Shown piece after piece: positions 41,509 to 49,790 of a stretch of DNA of 64,000 bases (its first letter is position 1; the number at the start of each line of letters is the position of its first letter). Made by a program: the position numbers and the translations under genes. The DNA comes from Pseudomonadota bacterium (GTDB lineage Bacteria > Pseudomonadota > Gammaproteobacteria > Steroidobacterales > Steroidobacteraceae): contig JAFEFN010000013.1 in assembly GCA_018240525.1 (NCBI GenBank), positions 62,001 through 126,000 on the forward strand. The letters are read 5' to 3'. The notes under the pieces were generated by a model. That model worked only from the letters and a program-made list of their open reading frames with translations. It did not search any database and was not told the origin of the DNA.

Positions 41509-42626
41509 GCGCCACCACCTTCAGCTGGCAGCGCTTCCGCGCCATGCTCGTCAAGGAGTCGCTGCAGATCCTGCGCGACCCATCGACCTTCCTGATCGCA
41601 TTCGTGCTGCCGATGATCCTGCTGTTCCTGTTCGGCTACGCGATCTCGCTGGACCCGACCCATATCCGCATCGGCATCGCCCTGGAGGACTCCGGAGCGC
41701 CGGCGCTGAGCCTGGCCAACAGCTTCGAGCGCTCGCGCTGGTTTCAGGTGACCGGCCGCCGCAGCGTCGCGACGCTCGAGGACGAGCTCACGGCCGGGCG
41801 TATCCGCGGCATCGTGGTCATCCCGGCCGATTTCAGCCGCCGCTTCCGCACCACGGGCGAGGTGGCACAGATCCAGGTGATCACCGACGGGGCGCTGCCC
41901 AACACGGCCGCCTTCGTGGCCGGCTATGCCGAGGGCGTGCGCGCCAGCTGGCAGGCCGCTCAGCTCCCGCAGGCCGCCCTGCCGGTGGCACTGGCGCACC
42001 GCTACTGGTTCAACCCCGAGCTGGCCAGCCGCTACTTCCTCATTCCCGGCTCGATCGCCATCGTCATGACCATGATCGGGTCGCTGCTGACCGCGCTCGT
42101 GGTCGCCCGCGAGTGGGAGCGCGGCACGATGGAGGCGATCATGGCCACGCCCATCGGCATGCCCGAGTTCCTGGCCACCAAGGTGCTGCCCTATTTCCTG
42201 CTCGGCCTGGGTTCCATGGCCCTGTGCACGCTCCTGGCCATATTCCTCTTCGGTGTGCCGTTCCGCGGATCGGCCCTGGGCATCACGGCCCTGGCCGCAG
42301 CCTTCCTCGTGCCCTCCCTTGGCCAGGGCCTGCTGGTCTCGGCGGTCACCAAGAACCAGTTCGTGGCGAGCCAGGTCGCGCTCCTGTCCGCCTTCCTGCC
42401 GGCCATGATGCTGTCGGGGTTCCTGTTCGAGATCTCCTCCATGCCCCGGTGGATCCAGGCGCTCTCCTACGTCGTGCCGGCGCGCTATCTCATCCCACCG
42501 CTGCAGTCGGTCTTCCTCGCCGGCGACCTGTGGGGGATGTTTGCGCGCAACATCGCCGTCCTGCTCGGCTTCGGCGCGGTGTTCTTCACGATCGCCATCG
42601 CGGCGACCCGCCGGCGGATCGCCTGA
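41505..42626 (+). CDS. ABC-2 type permease, YbhS-like
   Basis: A 373-residue ABC-2 permease. One N-terminal helix (LIAFVLPMILLFLFGYAISL) is followed by a large periplasmic loop, then a cluster of about five helices near the C-terminus (IVMTMIGSLLTALVVA, GLGSMALCTLLAIFLFGVPF and others). It starts with GTG 41505 inside the ATPase stop. It ends one base inside the start of the second permease gene (TGATG). The two permeases form a heterodimer in the YbhFSR-type pump. Confidence 0.92.
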   Translation: MSATTFSWQRFRAMLVKESLQILRDPSTFLIAFVLPMILLFLFGYAISLDPTHIRIGIALEDSGAPALSLANSFERSRWFQVTGRRSVATLEDELTAGRIRGIVVIPADFSRRFRTTGEVAQIQVITDGALPNTAAFVAGYAEGVRASWQAAQLPQAALPVALAHRYWFNPELASRYFLIPGSIAIVMTMIGSLLTALVVAREWERGTMEAIMATPIGMPEFLATKVLPYFLLGLGSMALCTLLAIFLFGVPFRGSALGITALAAAFLVPSLGQGLLVSAVTKNQFVASQVALLSAFLPAMMLSGFLFEISSMPRWIQALSYVVPARYLIPPLQSVFLAGDLWGMFARNIAVLLGFGAVFFTIAIAATRRRIA

Positions 42627-43741
42627 TGTGGGGCCGACTGCAGGCGATGGTGGTCAAGGAGCTGTGGGCGATCCTGCGCGATCCCCGGGCACGCATCATC
42701 CTCATCGTCCCCCCGATCGTGCAGCTCTTCGTGTTCGGCTTCGCCACGACGCTCGAGGTCAAGAACTTCGACGTCGGCATCTACGACCGCGACAACGGCG
42801 CGGCGAGCCAGGAGTTCATCCAGCGGCTGGCCGGCAGCCCGAACGTCGGGCGCATCGTCTCGGTGCATTCACCGGCCGAAGCGCGCGAGGCGATCGACGG
42901 GCGCGCGGTGATCGCGGTGCTGACCTTCGAGCAGGGCTTCAGCGGCAACGTCGCGGCGCACCGACCGGCGGTCATCGGGGCGCTCTACGATGGCCGGCGC
43001 TCCAACGCGGCGCAGATCGTCGCCGGCTACCTCGACCGCATCGTTGCCGACACGGGGGCATCGCTCGCTGCCACCGCGCACCTGCAGCCGCAGGACGGCC
43101 GCTCCGCGCTCGAGGTCAGCCACTGGTTCAACCCCAATCTCGACTACATGTGGTTCACCATGCCGGGCCTGCTGGTGATCATCAGCATGGTCTCGGCGCT
43201 GGCCGTGACCGCGCAGACCGTGTCGCGGGAGCGCGAGCTCGGCACCTTCGACCAGCTCATGGTCTCGCCGCTGCGCGTCCACGAGATCCTGGTGGGCAAG
43301 ATGATCCCGCCGCTGCTGGTGGGCATCGTCAACTCCACCCTCTACCTCATCATCATCCCCAATCTCTTCGGCGTGCCGCTGACCGGCTCGCTGCCGCTCT
43401 TCTACATCGCCCTGATCCTGTACATGTGCGCACTGATCGGGGTCGGCATGCTGGTGTCGGCGCTGTCGATGACGCAGCAGCAGGCTTTCCTGGGCTCGTT
43501 CCTGGTCATGGTGCCGCTGATCCTCCTGTCCGGGTACGCCAGCCCCGTGGACAACATGCCCGGCTGGCTGCAGGTCGTGGCCGAGGGCAACCCGGCCAAG
43601 CACTTCCTGATCATCAGCGAGGGCGTGTTCCTGAAGGCCATGCCGGCGGTGGAGATCCTCGCCAACACCTGGCCGCTGGCGGCAATCGCCGCCGTCACGC
43701 TGACCGCCTCCTCCCTGCTATTCCGCTCGCGAATGGAGTGA
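42626..43741 (+). CDS. ABC-2 type permease, YbhR-like
   Basis: A 371-residue ABC-2 permease of the same layout as its partner: an N-terminal helix (IILIVPPIVQLFVFGFATTL), a long periplasmic domain, and a C-terminal bundle (MPGLLVIISMVSALAVTA, NSTLYLIIIPNLFG and others). The QTVSRERELGTFDQLMVSPL segment before the coupling helix matches the family. ATG 42626 overlaps the preceding stop by one base; longer in-frame readings lie wholly within the first permease gene and are rejected. It is followed after five bases by the outer-membrane efflux gene. Confidence 0.92.
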   Translation: MWGRLQAMVVKELWAILRDPRARIILIVPPIVQLFVFGFATTLEVKNFDVGIYDRDNGAASQEFIQRLAGSPNVGRIVSVHSPAEAREAIDGRAVIAVLTFEQGFSGNVAAHRPAVIGALYDGRRSNAAQIVAGYLDRIVADTGASLAATAHLQPQDGRSALEVSHWFNPNLDYMWFTMPGLLVIISMVSALAVTAQTVSRERELGTFDQLMVSPLRVHEILVGKMIPPLLVGIVNSTLYLIIIPNLFGVPLTGSLPLFYIALILYMCALIGVGMLVSALSMTQQQAFLGSFLVMVPLILLSGYASPVDNMPGWLQVVAEGNPAKHFLIISEGVFLKAMPAVEILANTWPLAAIAAVTLTASSLLFRSRME

Positions 43742-43746
43742 GCATC

Positions 43747-45204
43747 ATGTCCCAGAAATTGCTGCTGACCGCCGCCCTCACGGCCCTGACATTGAGCGCC
43801 TGCGCCGTCGGCCCCACCTACACGCGGCCACCGGAGGTGCCCTTCGCGGCGCAGTGGCTCGAGACCGGCCACAGCGCCGCGCCCGAGGATGCCTGGTGGC
43901 GCTCCCTGCACGATCCGCTCCTCGATGACCTCGTCGAGCGGACGTTGCAGCACAACCGCGACCTCAAGGTCGCGGAAGCCCACCTGCGCGAGGCCCGCGC
44001 CAGCCGCGATGCCACCGCCGGCCAGCGCCTGCCCCAGGTGGACCTCACCGGCTCCGCCACCGCCAATCGCCTCAGCAAGAACGGGGAAATCCCGATCGAC
44101 CACCTGCCGGGATTCAAGCGTGACCTGTCGCTTTACGATGTCGGCTTCGATGCCTCCTGGGAGATCGACCTGTGGGGCCACCAGGCCCGGGCCGTGGAGG
44201 GCGCAACGGCGCGCGAGCAGGCCGCCGCGGAGGCCCTGCACGATGTGCAGGTCAGCTTGATCGCGGAGGTCGTGCGCAGCTACGTGGAGCTGCGCAGCGC
44301 GCAGGAGCAGCTGGCGAGTGCCACGGCCGATGCCGAGGCCCAGGAGAGCATCGCCAGGCTGACCGGGGAGCGCTTCGAGGGTGGCGAGTCCTCGCGCTTC
44401 GACTATGCGCGCGCCGAGGCGCAGGCGCTGTCGACCCGTGCGGCGGTGCCCGGGTTCTCGGCCGCGGCGCACGCGGCGGCCTACCAGCTGGCCGTCCTCA
44501 CCGGCCAGCCGCCGGAGGCGCTCACCAGTCTGCTGGAAACGCCGGCGCAGGTGCCGCGCAGTCCGGCCGTGAGCAGCGCCGGCCTGCGCTCGGACCTGCT
44601 GCGCCGCCGGCCGGATGTCCGCCAGGCGGAGCGGCAGCTGGCGGCTGCCACCGCGGATGTCGGCGTGGCGACATCCGAGCTCTTCCCGCGGCTTTCGCTG
44701 GTGGGCACGTACGGACAGCAGGCACAGAACGCGAGCGACCTCTTCAGTGCCGGCAGCAACCGCTTCTCCGTCGGTCCCAGCCTGCACTGGCCGGTGTTCG
44801 CCGGCGGCACGATCCGCGCCAACATCCGCGCCAGCAATGCCCGCGCCGATGCGGCGGCAGCCACCTACGAGGGGGCGGTACTGCGGGCACTCGGCGACAG
44901 CGAGACGGCGATCAACCGCTTTGCCGCCGCGCAGCGTACCCAGCAGGATCGCGAGGTCGCGCGACTGCAAAGCGAGGAAGCCCTGGGAATGGCGCGGCAG
45001 CGCTACCGGGCCGGAGAGGATGACCTGATCGTGCTCCTGGATGCCCAGTCCGCCTACACGGTGGCCGACCAGCAGAGCATCGCCGCGCGGGCCGCAACGC
45101 TCGAGGCGCTCGCATCGATGTACAAGGCGCTGGGTGGTGGCTGGCAAAGCGCCGCCACTGCACCCGTCGCCGCGCGCGAGTCGTGCGCGGCCGCCAGGTG
45201 CTAG
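43747..45204 (+). CDS. Outer-membrane efflux lipoprotein, NodT/TolC family
   Basis: A 485-residue outer-membrane factor. A lipobox is visible (TLSACAVGPTY, Cys at residue 19). It is followed by the two outer-membrane-efflux repeats, with WWRSLHDPLLDDLVERTLQH, ADVGVATSELFPRLSLVGTY and the DLIVLLDAQSAYTVADQQS segment near the C-terminus. It is the NodT type found with RND and ABC pumps. It gives the ABC/HlyD pump its own exit duct, so the operon is self-sufficient. A longer in-frame reading from 42541 is an artefact of reading the permease gene in another frame. Convergent with the response-regulator gene, 309 bp away. Confidence 0.93.
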   Translation: MSQKLLLTAALTALTLSACAVGPTYTRPPEVPFAAQWLETGHSAAPEDAWWRSLHDPLLDDLVERTLQHNRDLKVAEAHLREARASRDATAGQRLPQVDLTGSATANRLSKNGEIPIDHLPGFKRDLSLYDVGFDASWEIDLWGHQARAVEGATAREQAAAEALHDVQVSLIAEVVRSYVELRSAQEQLASATADAEAQESIARLTGERFEGGESSRFDYARAEAQALSTRAAVPGFSAAAHAAAYQLAVLTGQPPEALTSLLETPAQVPRSPAVSSAGLRSDLLRRRPDVRQAERQLAAATADVGVATSELFPRLSLVGTYGQQAQNASDLFSAGSNRFSVGPSLHWPVFAGGTIRANIRASNARADAAAATYEGAVLRALGDSETAINRFAAAQRTQQDREVARLQSEEALGMARQRYRAGEDDLIVLLDAQSAYTVADQQSIAARAATLEALASMYKALGGGWQSAATAPVAARESCAAARC

Positions 45205-45513
45205 CGCAGGGAGCGCGGCTTGGGGCGATGCACGCTGCAGCAGGCGGCGGGCGGCGCGTCGCCGCTGCGGGCGCGAACCGCGCCCGCAGCTCGCGCGTCG
45301 CGATATCCAGGTTCGCGAACCGATGCTGACGGCCTCGGGATCTCTACCGGGGAAGGTGGTGGCGCCCTCATCGGCGCCGGTGGCAGCCCCAGTCGCGGCC
45401 TGCACTAGGTGGGGCCCCGGCTGCGGCCCGCGTACTGGGAAGCTTCCGCTGTCGCGGAGCGGCGTGAGCACACGCACCGCGTGGCGGCATACCTCACTGC
45501 GCGGGGCCGCGGG
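45205..45513. other. Gene-free gap between convergent operons
   Basis: No credible gene was seen in this 309-base stretch between the efflux operon and the two-component operon. It is very GC-rich and holds a long hairpin at 45264-45290; nothing else is recognisable. Open readings on both strands through it are compositional shadows. Confidence 0.6.
45264..45290. terminator. Bidirectional hairpin, terminator-like
   Basis: GCTGCGGGCGCG and CGCGCCCGCAGC pair perfectly over 12 bp around AAC. It lies in the gap between two convergent operons, with no T-tract on either side. It can act as an mRNA 3'-end structure for both; a strict intrinsic terminator is doubtful. Confidence 0.5.
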
Positions 45514-45912
45514 TCAGTTGGGCAGCTGCCGACGCACGGCTGCCAGCAGCTCATCCATGTCGAAGGGCTTGGTGAGGATCTCCTGGGCACCCACCTCGCG
45601 CACGGCGGCCAGATACGCATGCGTGCTGATCGCATCGGGCTTGTAGGTCTGGATGCCGAGGCTGCCGCCCCCGGAGATCGCGATCACCCGCACGCGCGGG
45701 AAGCGCGTCCGCAATATCTTCACCAGCTCCAGCCCGTTCATCCTCGGCATGATGACATCGGTCACGACGATGTCGGGCGGCCGCTCCTCGATGGCCCGCA
45801 GGCCGGCCTCGGCATCGTTGACGGCCCGCACCTCGAACCCGGAATGCTCCAGCACCCGCCGGATGGCATCCCCGACATCTGCCTCATCGTCCACCACCAC
45901 GATCGACGCCAT
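45514..45912 (-). CDS. Receiver-only response regulator
   Basis: A 132-residue stand-alone CheY-like receiver. The acidic pair is in VVVDDEAD (Asp8, Asp9), the phosphoacceptor is Asp52 in VVTDVIMPRMNG, and the conserved Thr/Ser and Lys are in VIAISGGG and ILTKPFDMDE. There is no output domain, so it must work through partners or pass phosphate on. It lies 10 bases after the histidine-kinase gene, which it presumably serves. The order barrel, binding protein, kinase, receiver is unusual. Confidence 0.92.
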   Translation of the reverse strand: MASIVVVDDEADVGDAIRRVLEHSGFEVRAVNDAEAGLRAIEERPPDIVVTDVIMPRMNGLELVKILRTRFPRVRVIAISGGGSLGIQTYKPDAISTHAYLAAVREVGAQEILTKPFDMDELLAAVRRQLPN

Positions 45913-45922
45913 CGCCGCGCTC

Positions 45923-47413
45923 CTAGGCCACGTCTGTCGCGGCCGGCTCCAGCGCCGTGGCCACCGGCAACAGCACCGTGAACCGCGCGCCCCGTCCCGG
46001 CGCGGATTCGACCTGAATGCTCCCGCCCATGCTCGTCACGATGCCGTGCACCACCGAAAGGCCAAGACCGGTCCCTTCGCCCACCTCGCGGGTGGTGAAG
46101 AAAGGATCGAAGATGTGTTGCATTACCGCCGGCTCCATGCCGTGACCGGTATCGGCCACCTGCAGCATGGCGTACCGCTCCCTCGCCCCGCCCTTTCCTG
46201 CGTGCTCGGCCGCGCCCAGCCGCAGCGTCAGGCGCCCGCCCGCGACGCGCATGGCGTGGTAGGCGTTGAGGCACAGGTTGACCACGACCTGGTGCAGCTG
46301 GCCCGGGTCCCCCGAGACCGGCGGGGTGTCCTCAAGTGGGTCGACGACGATCTCGATGTTGGCCGGCATGATGGCGCGCACCAGCGCGAGTGCCTCGGCG
46401 ACCGTCGGCGCCAGCGTGAAGACGCGCGCCTCCTGTGAATCCATTTCGCGGCTGAAGGTCAGGATGCGGTTGACGAGGCTGCGCGCGCGATGCGCCGCTG
46501 CGACGATGCGCTTCAGGTCGCTGGCGAGTGCGCCGTTCTGGGCGGTTCCATTGAGCGCCAGCTGCGAGTACAGCAGGATGGGCGTCATGATGTTGTTGAA
46601 CTCGTGCGCCATGCCGCCGGCCAGGGTACCGATCGTGGCGATGCGTTCGCGGTGCTGCAGGCGGCGCTCGAGCTCGAGGCGCTTGCCCTCCGAGGCTTCG
46701 CGCTCGCGGATCTCGCTCTGCAGGCGCTCACTGGTGCCCACCAGCTCGCGCCGCATGTGCTCGAGATGGTGGCTGAGCTCGCGCATCTCGGCGATGGAGC
46801 TGTGCTGCAAGAGCTCGGTGCTGACCTCGCCGCGAGCGATGCGCTTGGCCGCCTCGCGCAGCCGCACCACCGGGCGTGCGATGACCCTCGACAGGGCGAT
46901 GGCGAGCACGGTGGATACCAGCGCAAAGGCGAGCACGGCGGCGAGCACGCGCCGCTTGGCCGCCGCGATCTGCTCGAGCGTCGGGGTCTCATCGAATCCC
47001 AGGCGCAGCACCACCTCGTGGTCATCGCGCTTGACGCTGTGCGAGATGTAGTAGGCCTGGTCCGAGTGCTCGTGGAAGTGGAAGTCCTCGCCCCGACCCG
47101 GCGCGGGCAGTTGCGAGACCGCGCTGCGCACCCGCTTGGTGCCGTCCTCGATCTGAGCGAACACCACCAGACCGCTGACGGCGAAGTCATCGAGCACGTC
47201 CTGCGAGCGGGCGGCGAAGTCCTGGCTCGGGACCGCCTCGAGCTGGTCGGCCACCATGCGGCTGTAAGAGCGCACAGAGTTGACGAACAGGTCGGCGTAC
47301 CCTTCCTCGACGATGCGCGAGAGCCCGAGGTACAGCAGCGGCGCCAGCGCCGCGTTGATCAGCAGCACCACGGCCAGCAGGCGCCCGCGCAGGCTGTTGA
47401 TCACTCGCTCCAT
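45923..47413 (-). CDS. Sensor histidine kinase
   Basis: A 496-residue membrane kinase. An N-terminal helix (LLAVVLLINAALAPLLYLGL) and a second at about residues 160-180 enclose a periplasmic sensor of about 140 residues. It is followed by a HAMP-like linker, a coiled region, the phosphoacceptor His270 in GGMAHEFNNIMTPI, and ATPase boxes (N-box VVVNLCLNAYHAM, G1 ADTGHGM, F-box FDPFFTT, G2 GTGLGLSVV). The FNNIMTPI H-box is that of PAS-type hybrid-like kinases. ATG 47413 overlaps the end of the binding-protein gene by 13 bases. It probably senses something bound by that protein or channelled by the barrel upstream. Confidence 0.92.
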   Translation of the reverse strand: MERVINSLRGRLLAVVLLINAALAPLLYLGLSRIVEEGYADLFVNSVRSYSRMVADQLEAVPSQDFAARSQDVLDDFAVSGLVVFAQIEDGTKRVRSAVSQLPAPGRGEDFHFHEHSDQAYYISHSVKRDDHEVVLRLGFDETPTLEQIAAAKRRVLAAVLAFALVSTVLAIALSRVIARPVVRLREAAKRIARGEVSTELLQHSSIAEMRELSHHLEHMRRELVGTSERLQSEIREREASEGKRLELERRLQHRERIATIGTLAGGMAHEFNNIMTPILLYSQLALNGTAQNGALASDLKRIVAAAHRARSLVNRILTFSREMDSQEARVFTLAPTVAEALALVRAIMPANIEIVVDPLEDTPPVSGDPGQLHQVVVNLCLNAYHAMRVAGGRLTLRLGAAEHAGKGGARERYAMLQVADTGHGMEPAVMQHIFDPFFTTREVGEGTGLGLSVVHGIVTSMGGSIQVESAPGRGARFTVLLPVATALEPAATDVA

Positions 47414-47835
47414 AGCACCCGGATCACCCGTATCTTGGGATTGTGCGCCACGTCGCGCAGCCAGGCGAAGCTCACCGCGTTCGGGTCCGTCAGCAGCTCC
47501 TGCAGGACGCGCTCCTGCGAGGTCACATCCTCCGGGCGGATCGAACCCTGGCGGTTCAGGCCGGTGAGGATCTGCCGCTCGTACGCGGACTGCGACATGG
47601 CCACGACCTGCTGCAGGAACACCTCGTCCAGCTGCTCGTCGCTGCGGTTGCGGATGGCGTGCAACGGCCCCCCGTTGACCAGCACCGGCCAGCCCATGAA
47701 CAGCTTGCGCACCGTCAGCGAGTCGAGGTCGGAGACTTTGCTGTCGGCGCGCGCGATGAGCACGACGGACTTCTGCCCGCCGTGCAGCAGCCCGGAGACA
47801 CTCAGCAGCAGCAGGTAGAGGAATGCGCGTCGCAT
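47401..47835 (-). CDS. PstS-like small periplasmic binding protein
   Basis: A 144-residue exported protein with a signal peptide (LYLLLLSVSGLLHGG). VVLIARADSKVSDLDSLTVR, KLFMGWPVLVNGGPL and FLQQVVAMSQSAYERQILTG recall the phosphate-ABC-transporter binding-protein (PstS-like) small domain found in sensor operons. It is about half the length of true PstS, so it is a single lobe. ATG 47835 overlaps the barrel-gene stop (TGATG) and its end overlaps the kinase start, so it belongs to this operon. The ligand is unknown; a role in delivering a signal to the kinase is inferred. Confidence 0.82.
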   Translation of the reverse strand: MRRAFLYLLLLSVSGLLHGGQKSVVLIARADSKVSDLDSLTVRKLFMGWPVLVNGGPLHAIRNRSDEQLDEVFLQQVVAMSQSAYERQILTGLNRQGSIRPEDVTSQERVLQELLTDPNAVSFAWLRDVAHNPKIRVIRVLWSE

Positions 47836-48920
47836 CAGAAGAACGCCGCGCTCCACTGCAGCCGGACCGCATCGAAACTGCCGTTGAGGGTGTGCGTGTT
47901 CTCGAACTGCAGCGTCAGTGCCTGGCGCGAAACGAAGTCCCAGCGCAGGCCGGCGGTGTAGCGAATCCGTGCAAACTCGGTGAACAGCTTCAGGTACTGC
48001 GAGTCACCGGTCCCGAACGAGTCCTCCCAGCGTCCGAAGGCGGTGAGCTTGTGTGGCAGCCGCCGCTCGGCCTGCAGGTACCAGACGTCGAAGTCGTCGT
48101 TCACCAGGGAGGTGGTGTAGTGCAGGCGCGCATCCGCGTGGTAGAGCGTCGCCTGCAGGTTCCACTTCTCGCCCGCGTAGGTGCCGAAGGCGCCGATCAG
48201 CCGCAGGTCGACGTGGTCTAGACCCACCTGTGCCGGCGTCTGCGGCTCCCCGGCCCAGGGGAGCTGATCGTCCGCCACCAGCAGTCCGAAGCCGCTCTCG
48301 CTGAAGTCGCTCGGGTGCAGCGAGGCGCGCGCCTGGTATCCCATCGTGTGCCGGTCGAAGTTGGGATGGAGCAGGTCGAAGGGCTCGAGGCCGTCGGCCT
48401 GCAGCTGCGGCGCGATGCCCCCCGCGATGGCCGTACGTAGGCGCCAGCTGCCAAAGGCCGGATGACCGGACTCGATGAGCATGCCGGTGAAGTGTTGCGG
48501 CAGGATGCCGCCCAGATCCTCCCACTCGTCGATGTCGGGGCGCGTCACCGAGGTCTGCAGGTACTGGCCATGGTGGTGGTCGTGGTTCCAGACGCTGGAG
48601 GGCTGGTGGTAGCGGCCCACCCAGATGATGGTGTCGTTGGTGAGCTGCCACCCCAGCTGCAGGCGCTCCAGGTCGCTCTCGTGGTCGGAGACCAAGTACT
48701 CGGCGAAGAACTTGAACCGCCCCTTCTGCAGGGTCAGCAGCATGTCCGCCTGCAGCAGTTCGTCCTGAACCTGCGTGACCGGTGCCTCGCGGTCGAAGGT
48801 GCCCGCGGCCTGGGCACTGGGCAGCAACAGGAATTCGGCCTGGAGCGGATCGCCACGCGCTAGCGGCGCAGTCACGAGAGCCAGCAGAAGCAGCGTGTAT
48901 GCGGTACGCATGCGCGACAT
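47835..48920 (-). CDS. Outer-membrane beta-barrel (porin-like) protein
   Basis: A 361-residue exported protein with signal peptide (RTAYTLLLLALVTAPLARG). It is built of alternating amphipathic strands such as FKFFAEYLVSD, RTAIAGGIAPQLQ, KWNLQATLYHADARLHYTTS and ALTLQFENTHTL, and ends in a C-terminal Phe (LQWSAAFF), the barrel-assembly signal. WVGRYHQPSSVWNHDHHHGQ is His-rich and may bind a metal. No TonB motifs are seen. The start is taken as 48920, with 48911 as an alternative. It is the first gene of the four-gene sensor operon. Substrate unknown. Confidence 0.8.
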   Translation of the reverse strand: MSRMRTAYTLLLLALVTAPLARGDPLQAEFLLLPSAQAAGTFDREAPVTQVQDELLQADMLLTLQKGRFKFFAEYLVSDHESDLERLQLGWQLTNDTIIWVGRYHQPSSVWNHDHHHGQYLQTSVTRPDIDEWEDLGGILPQHFTGMLIESGHPAFGSWRLRTAIAGGIAPQLQADGLEPFDLLHPNFDRHTMGYQARASLHPSDFSESGFGLLVADDQLPWAGEPQTPAQVGLDHVDLRLIGAFGTYAGEKWNLQATLYHADARLHYTTSLVNDDFDVWYLQAERRLPHKLTAFGRWEDSFGTGDSQYLKLFTEFARIRYTAGLRWDFVSRQALTLQFENTHTLNGSFDAVRLQWSAAFF

Positions 48921-49169
48921 CCGTGAGAATTTCCGACGTCCCCGGGCACTTCCGACCCGCCGCGTGGCGCCGCCGGGAATCTTCTTTTTGGGTGGGGCTA
49001 GTACAACATCGCCCCGGTTCCAAGTACACGATGTCCCGCACATTGCGGGGGAAAAACTGCCCTGCGGCCGCTGTCATAATTTACAGGTGCATGGGTATTT
49101 CACCCCATATCGGTCCGCGCCCGCTATGGCTTAACTCGCGTCTTTGGGCGTGTCCGCGGCAGGAACGAC

Positions 49170-49781
49170 ATGGTGAGCCCCAGGCCGGGTGCCCGGTGGA
49201 GCAGTCTTCTGACGGCGTGGGTCGTCGCTGCAACCACGCCGGTGCTCGCGAATGTTCAGCCCGGCGAGGCAACGCCGCCGCCGGCGCCTGCGCAGGCACC
49301 ACAGCCCTCCGGCATGCACGAGGAGGACGTAGTCCGGCCCGCGCCCACCGCCGCGCCGCCGCGCCTGTCGGATCTACGTCCGGGACTGTGGGAGTACCGC
49401 CGCACGCAGCTGAAGGCCGGGGAGGCGCAACCCCAGGCCCAGAGCTTGCGCCGCTGCGTCGATCCGAACGGCGAGTTCAAGAAGAAGATGGCGGAGCTTG
49501 CCGCGCGCGGCTGCACCTTTCACGCACCGAAGCAGCACGCCGGCCGTCTGGAGATGGCCTGGAGCTGCCATCTCGAGGGGGAGCAGGTGATTTCTGTGCG
49601 CGACGTGATCACCGTGCAGGGTCCGGAGGGCTACCACGACGAGAGCGATGCCATCGCCCCGCAGGGCGCGACGCACTCCAGCCTCTCCGCCGTGCGCGTC
49701 GGTGACTGCACGCCCGGTGCACCGGCCACGCCGGTGTCCGCTCCAGCCCCGCCCGCCGTGCGCGTGCCGCCAGCGCGCTGA
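49170..49781 (+). CDS. DUF3617-family secreted protein
   Basis: A 203-residue exported protein. A signal segment is followed by a Pro/Ala-rich spacer to about residue 65, then a DUF3617-type domain with LRPGLWEYRRTQLK, a SLRRCVDPN pair of the usual Cys, and GRLEMAWSCHLEG near residue 130. Four Cys in the domain could form two disulfides. ATG 49170 is preceded by AGGAACGAC. It stands alone between the sensor operon (divergent) and the cytochrome/binding-protein gene (convergent, 10 bp). Function unknown. Confidence 0.82.
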   Translation: MVSPRPGARWSSLLTAWVVAATTPVLANVQPGEATPPPAPAQAPQPSGMHEEDVVRPAPTAAPPRLSDLRPGLWEYRRTQLKAGEAQPQAQSLRRCVDPNGEFKKKMAELAARGCTFHAPKQHAGRLEMAWSCHLEGEQVISVRDVITVQGPEGYHDESDAIAPQGATHSSLSAVRVGDCTPGAPATPVSAPAPPAVRVPPAR

Positions 49782-49790
49782 CCGCCCCGG

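Noticed and set aside
42541..45204. An 887-residue reading joining permease DNA to the outer-membrane efflux protein
   Set aside because: The first 400 residues are the permease gene in the wrong frame; the true efflux protein starts at ATG 43747 with a lipobox.
43402..45477. A 691-residue minus-strand reading across the second permease and efflux gene
   Set aside because: Its composition is Arg/Gly/Ala-rich and repetitive, it overlaps two well-supported plus-strand genes, and shows no domain.
45205..45513. Possible short gene in the GC-rich gap between convergent operons
   Set aside because: Readings there are out-of-frame shadows with Arg/Ala-rich composition, and the hairpin at 45264 explains the only visible structure.
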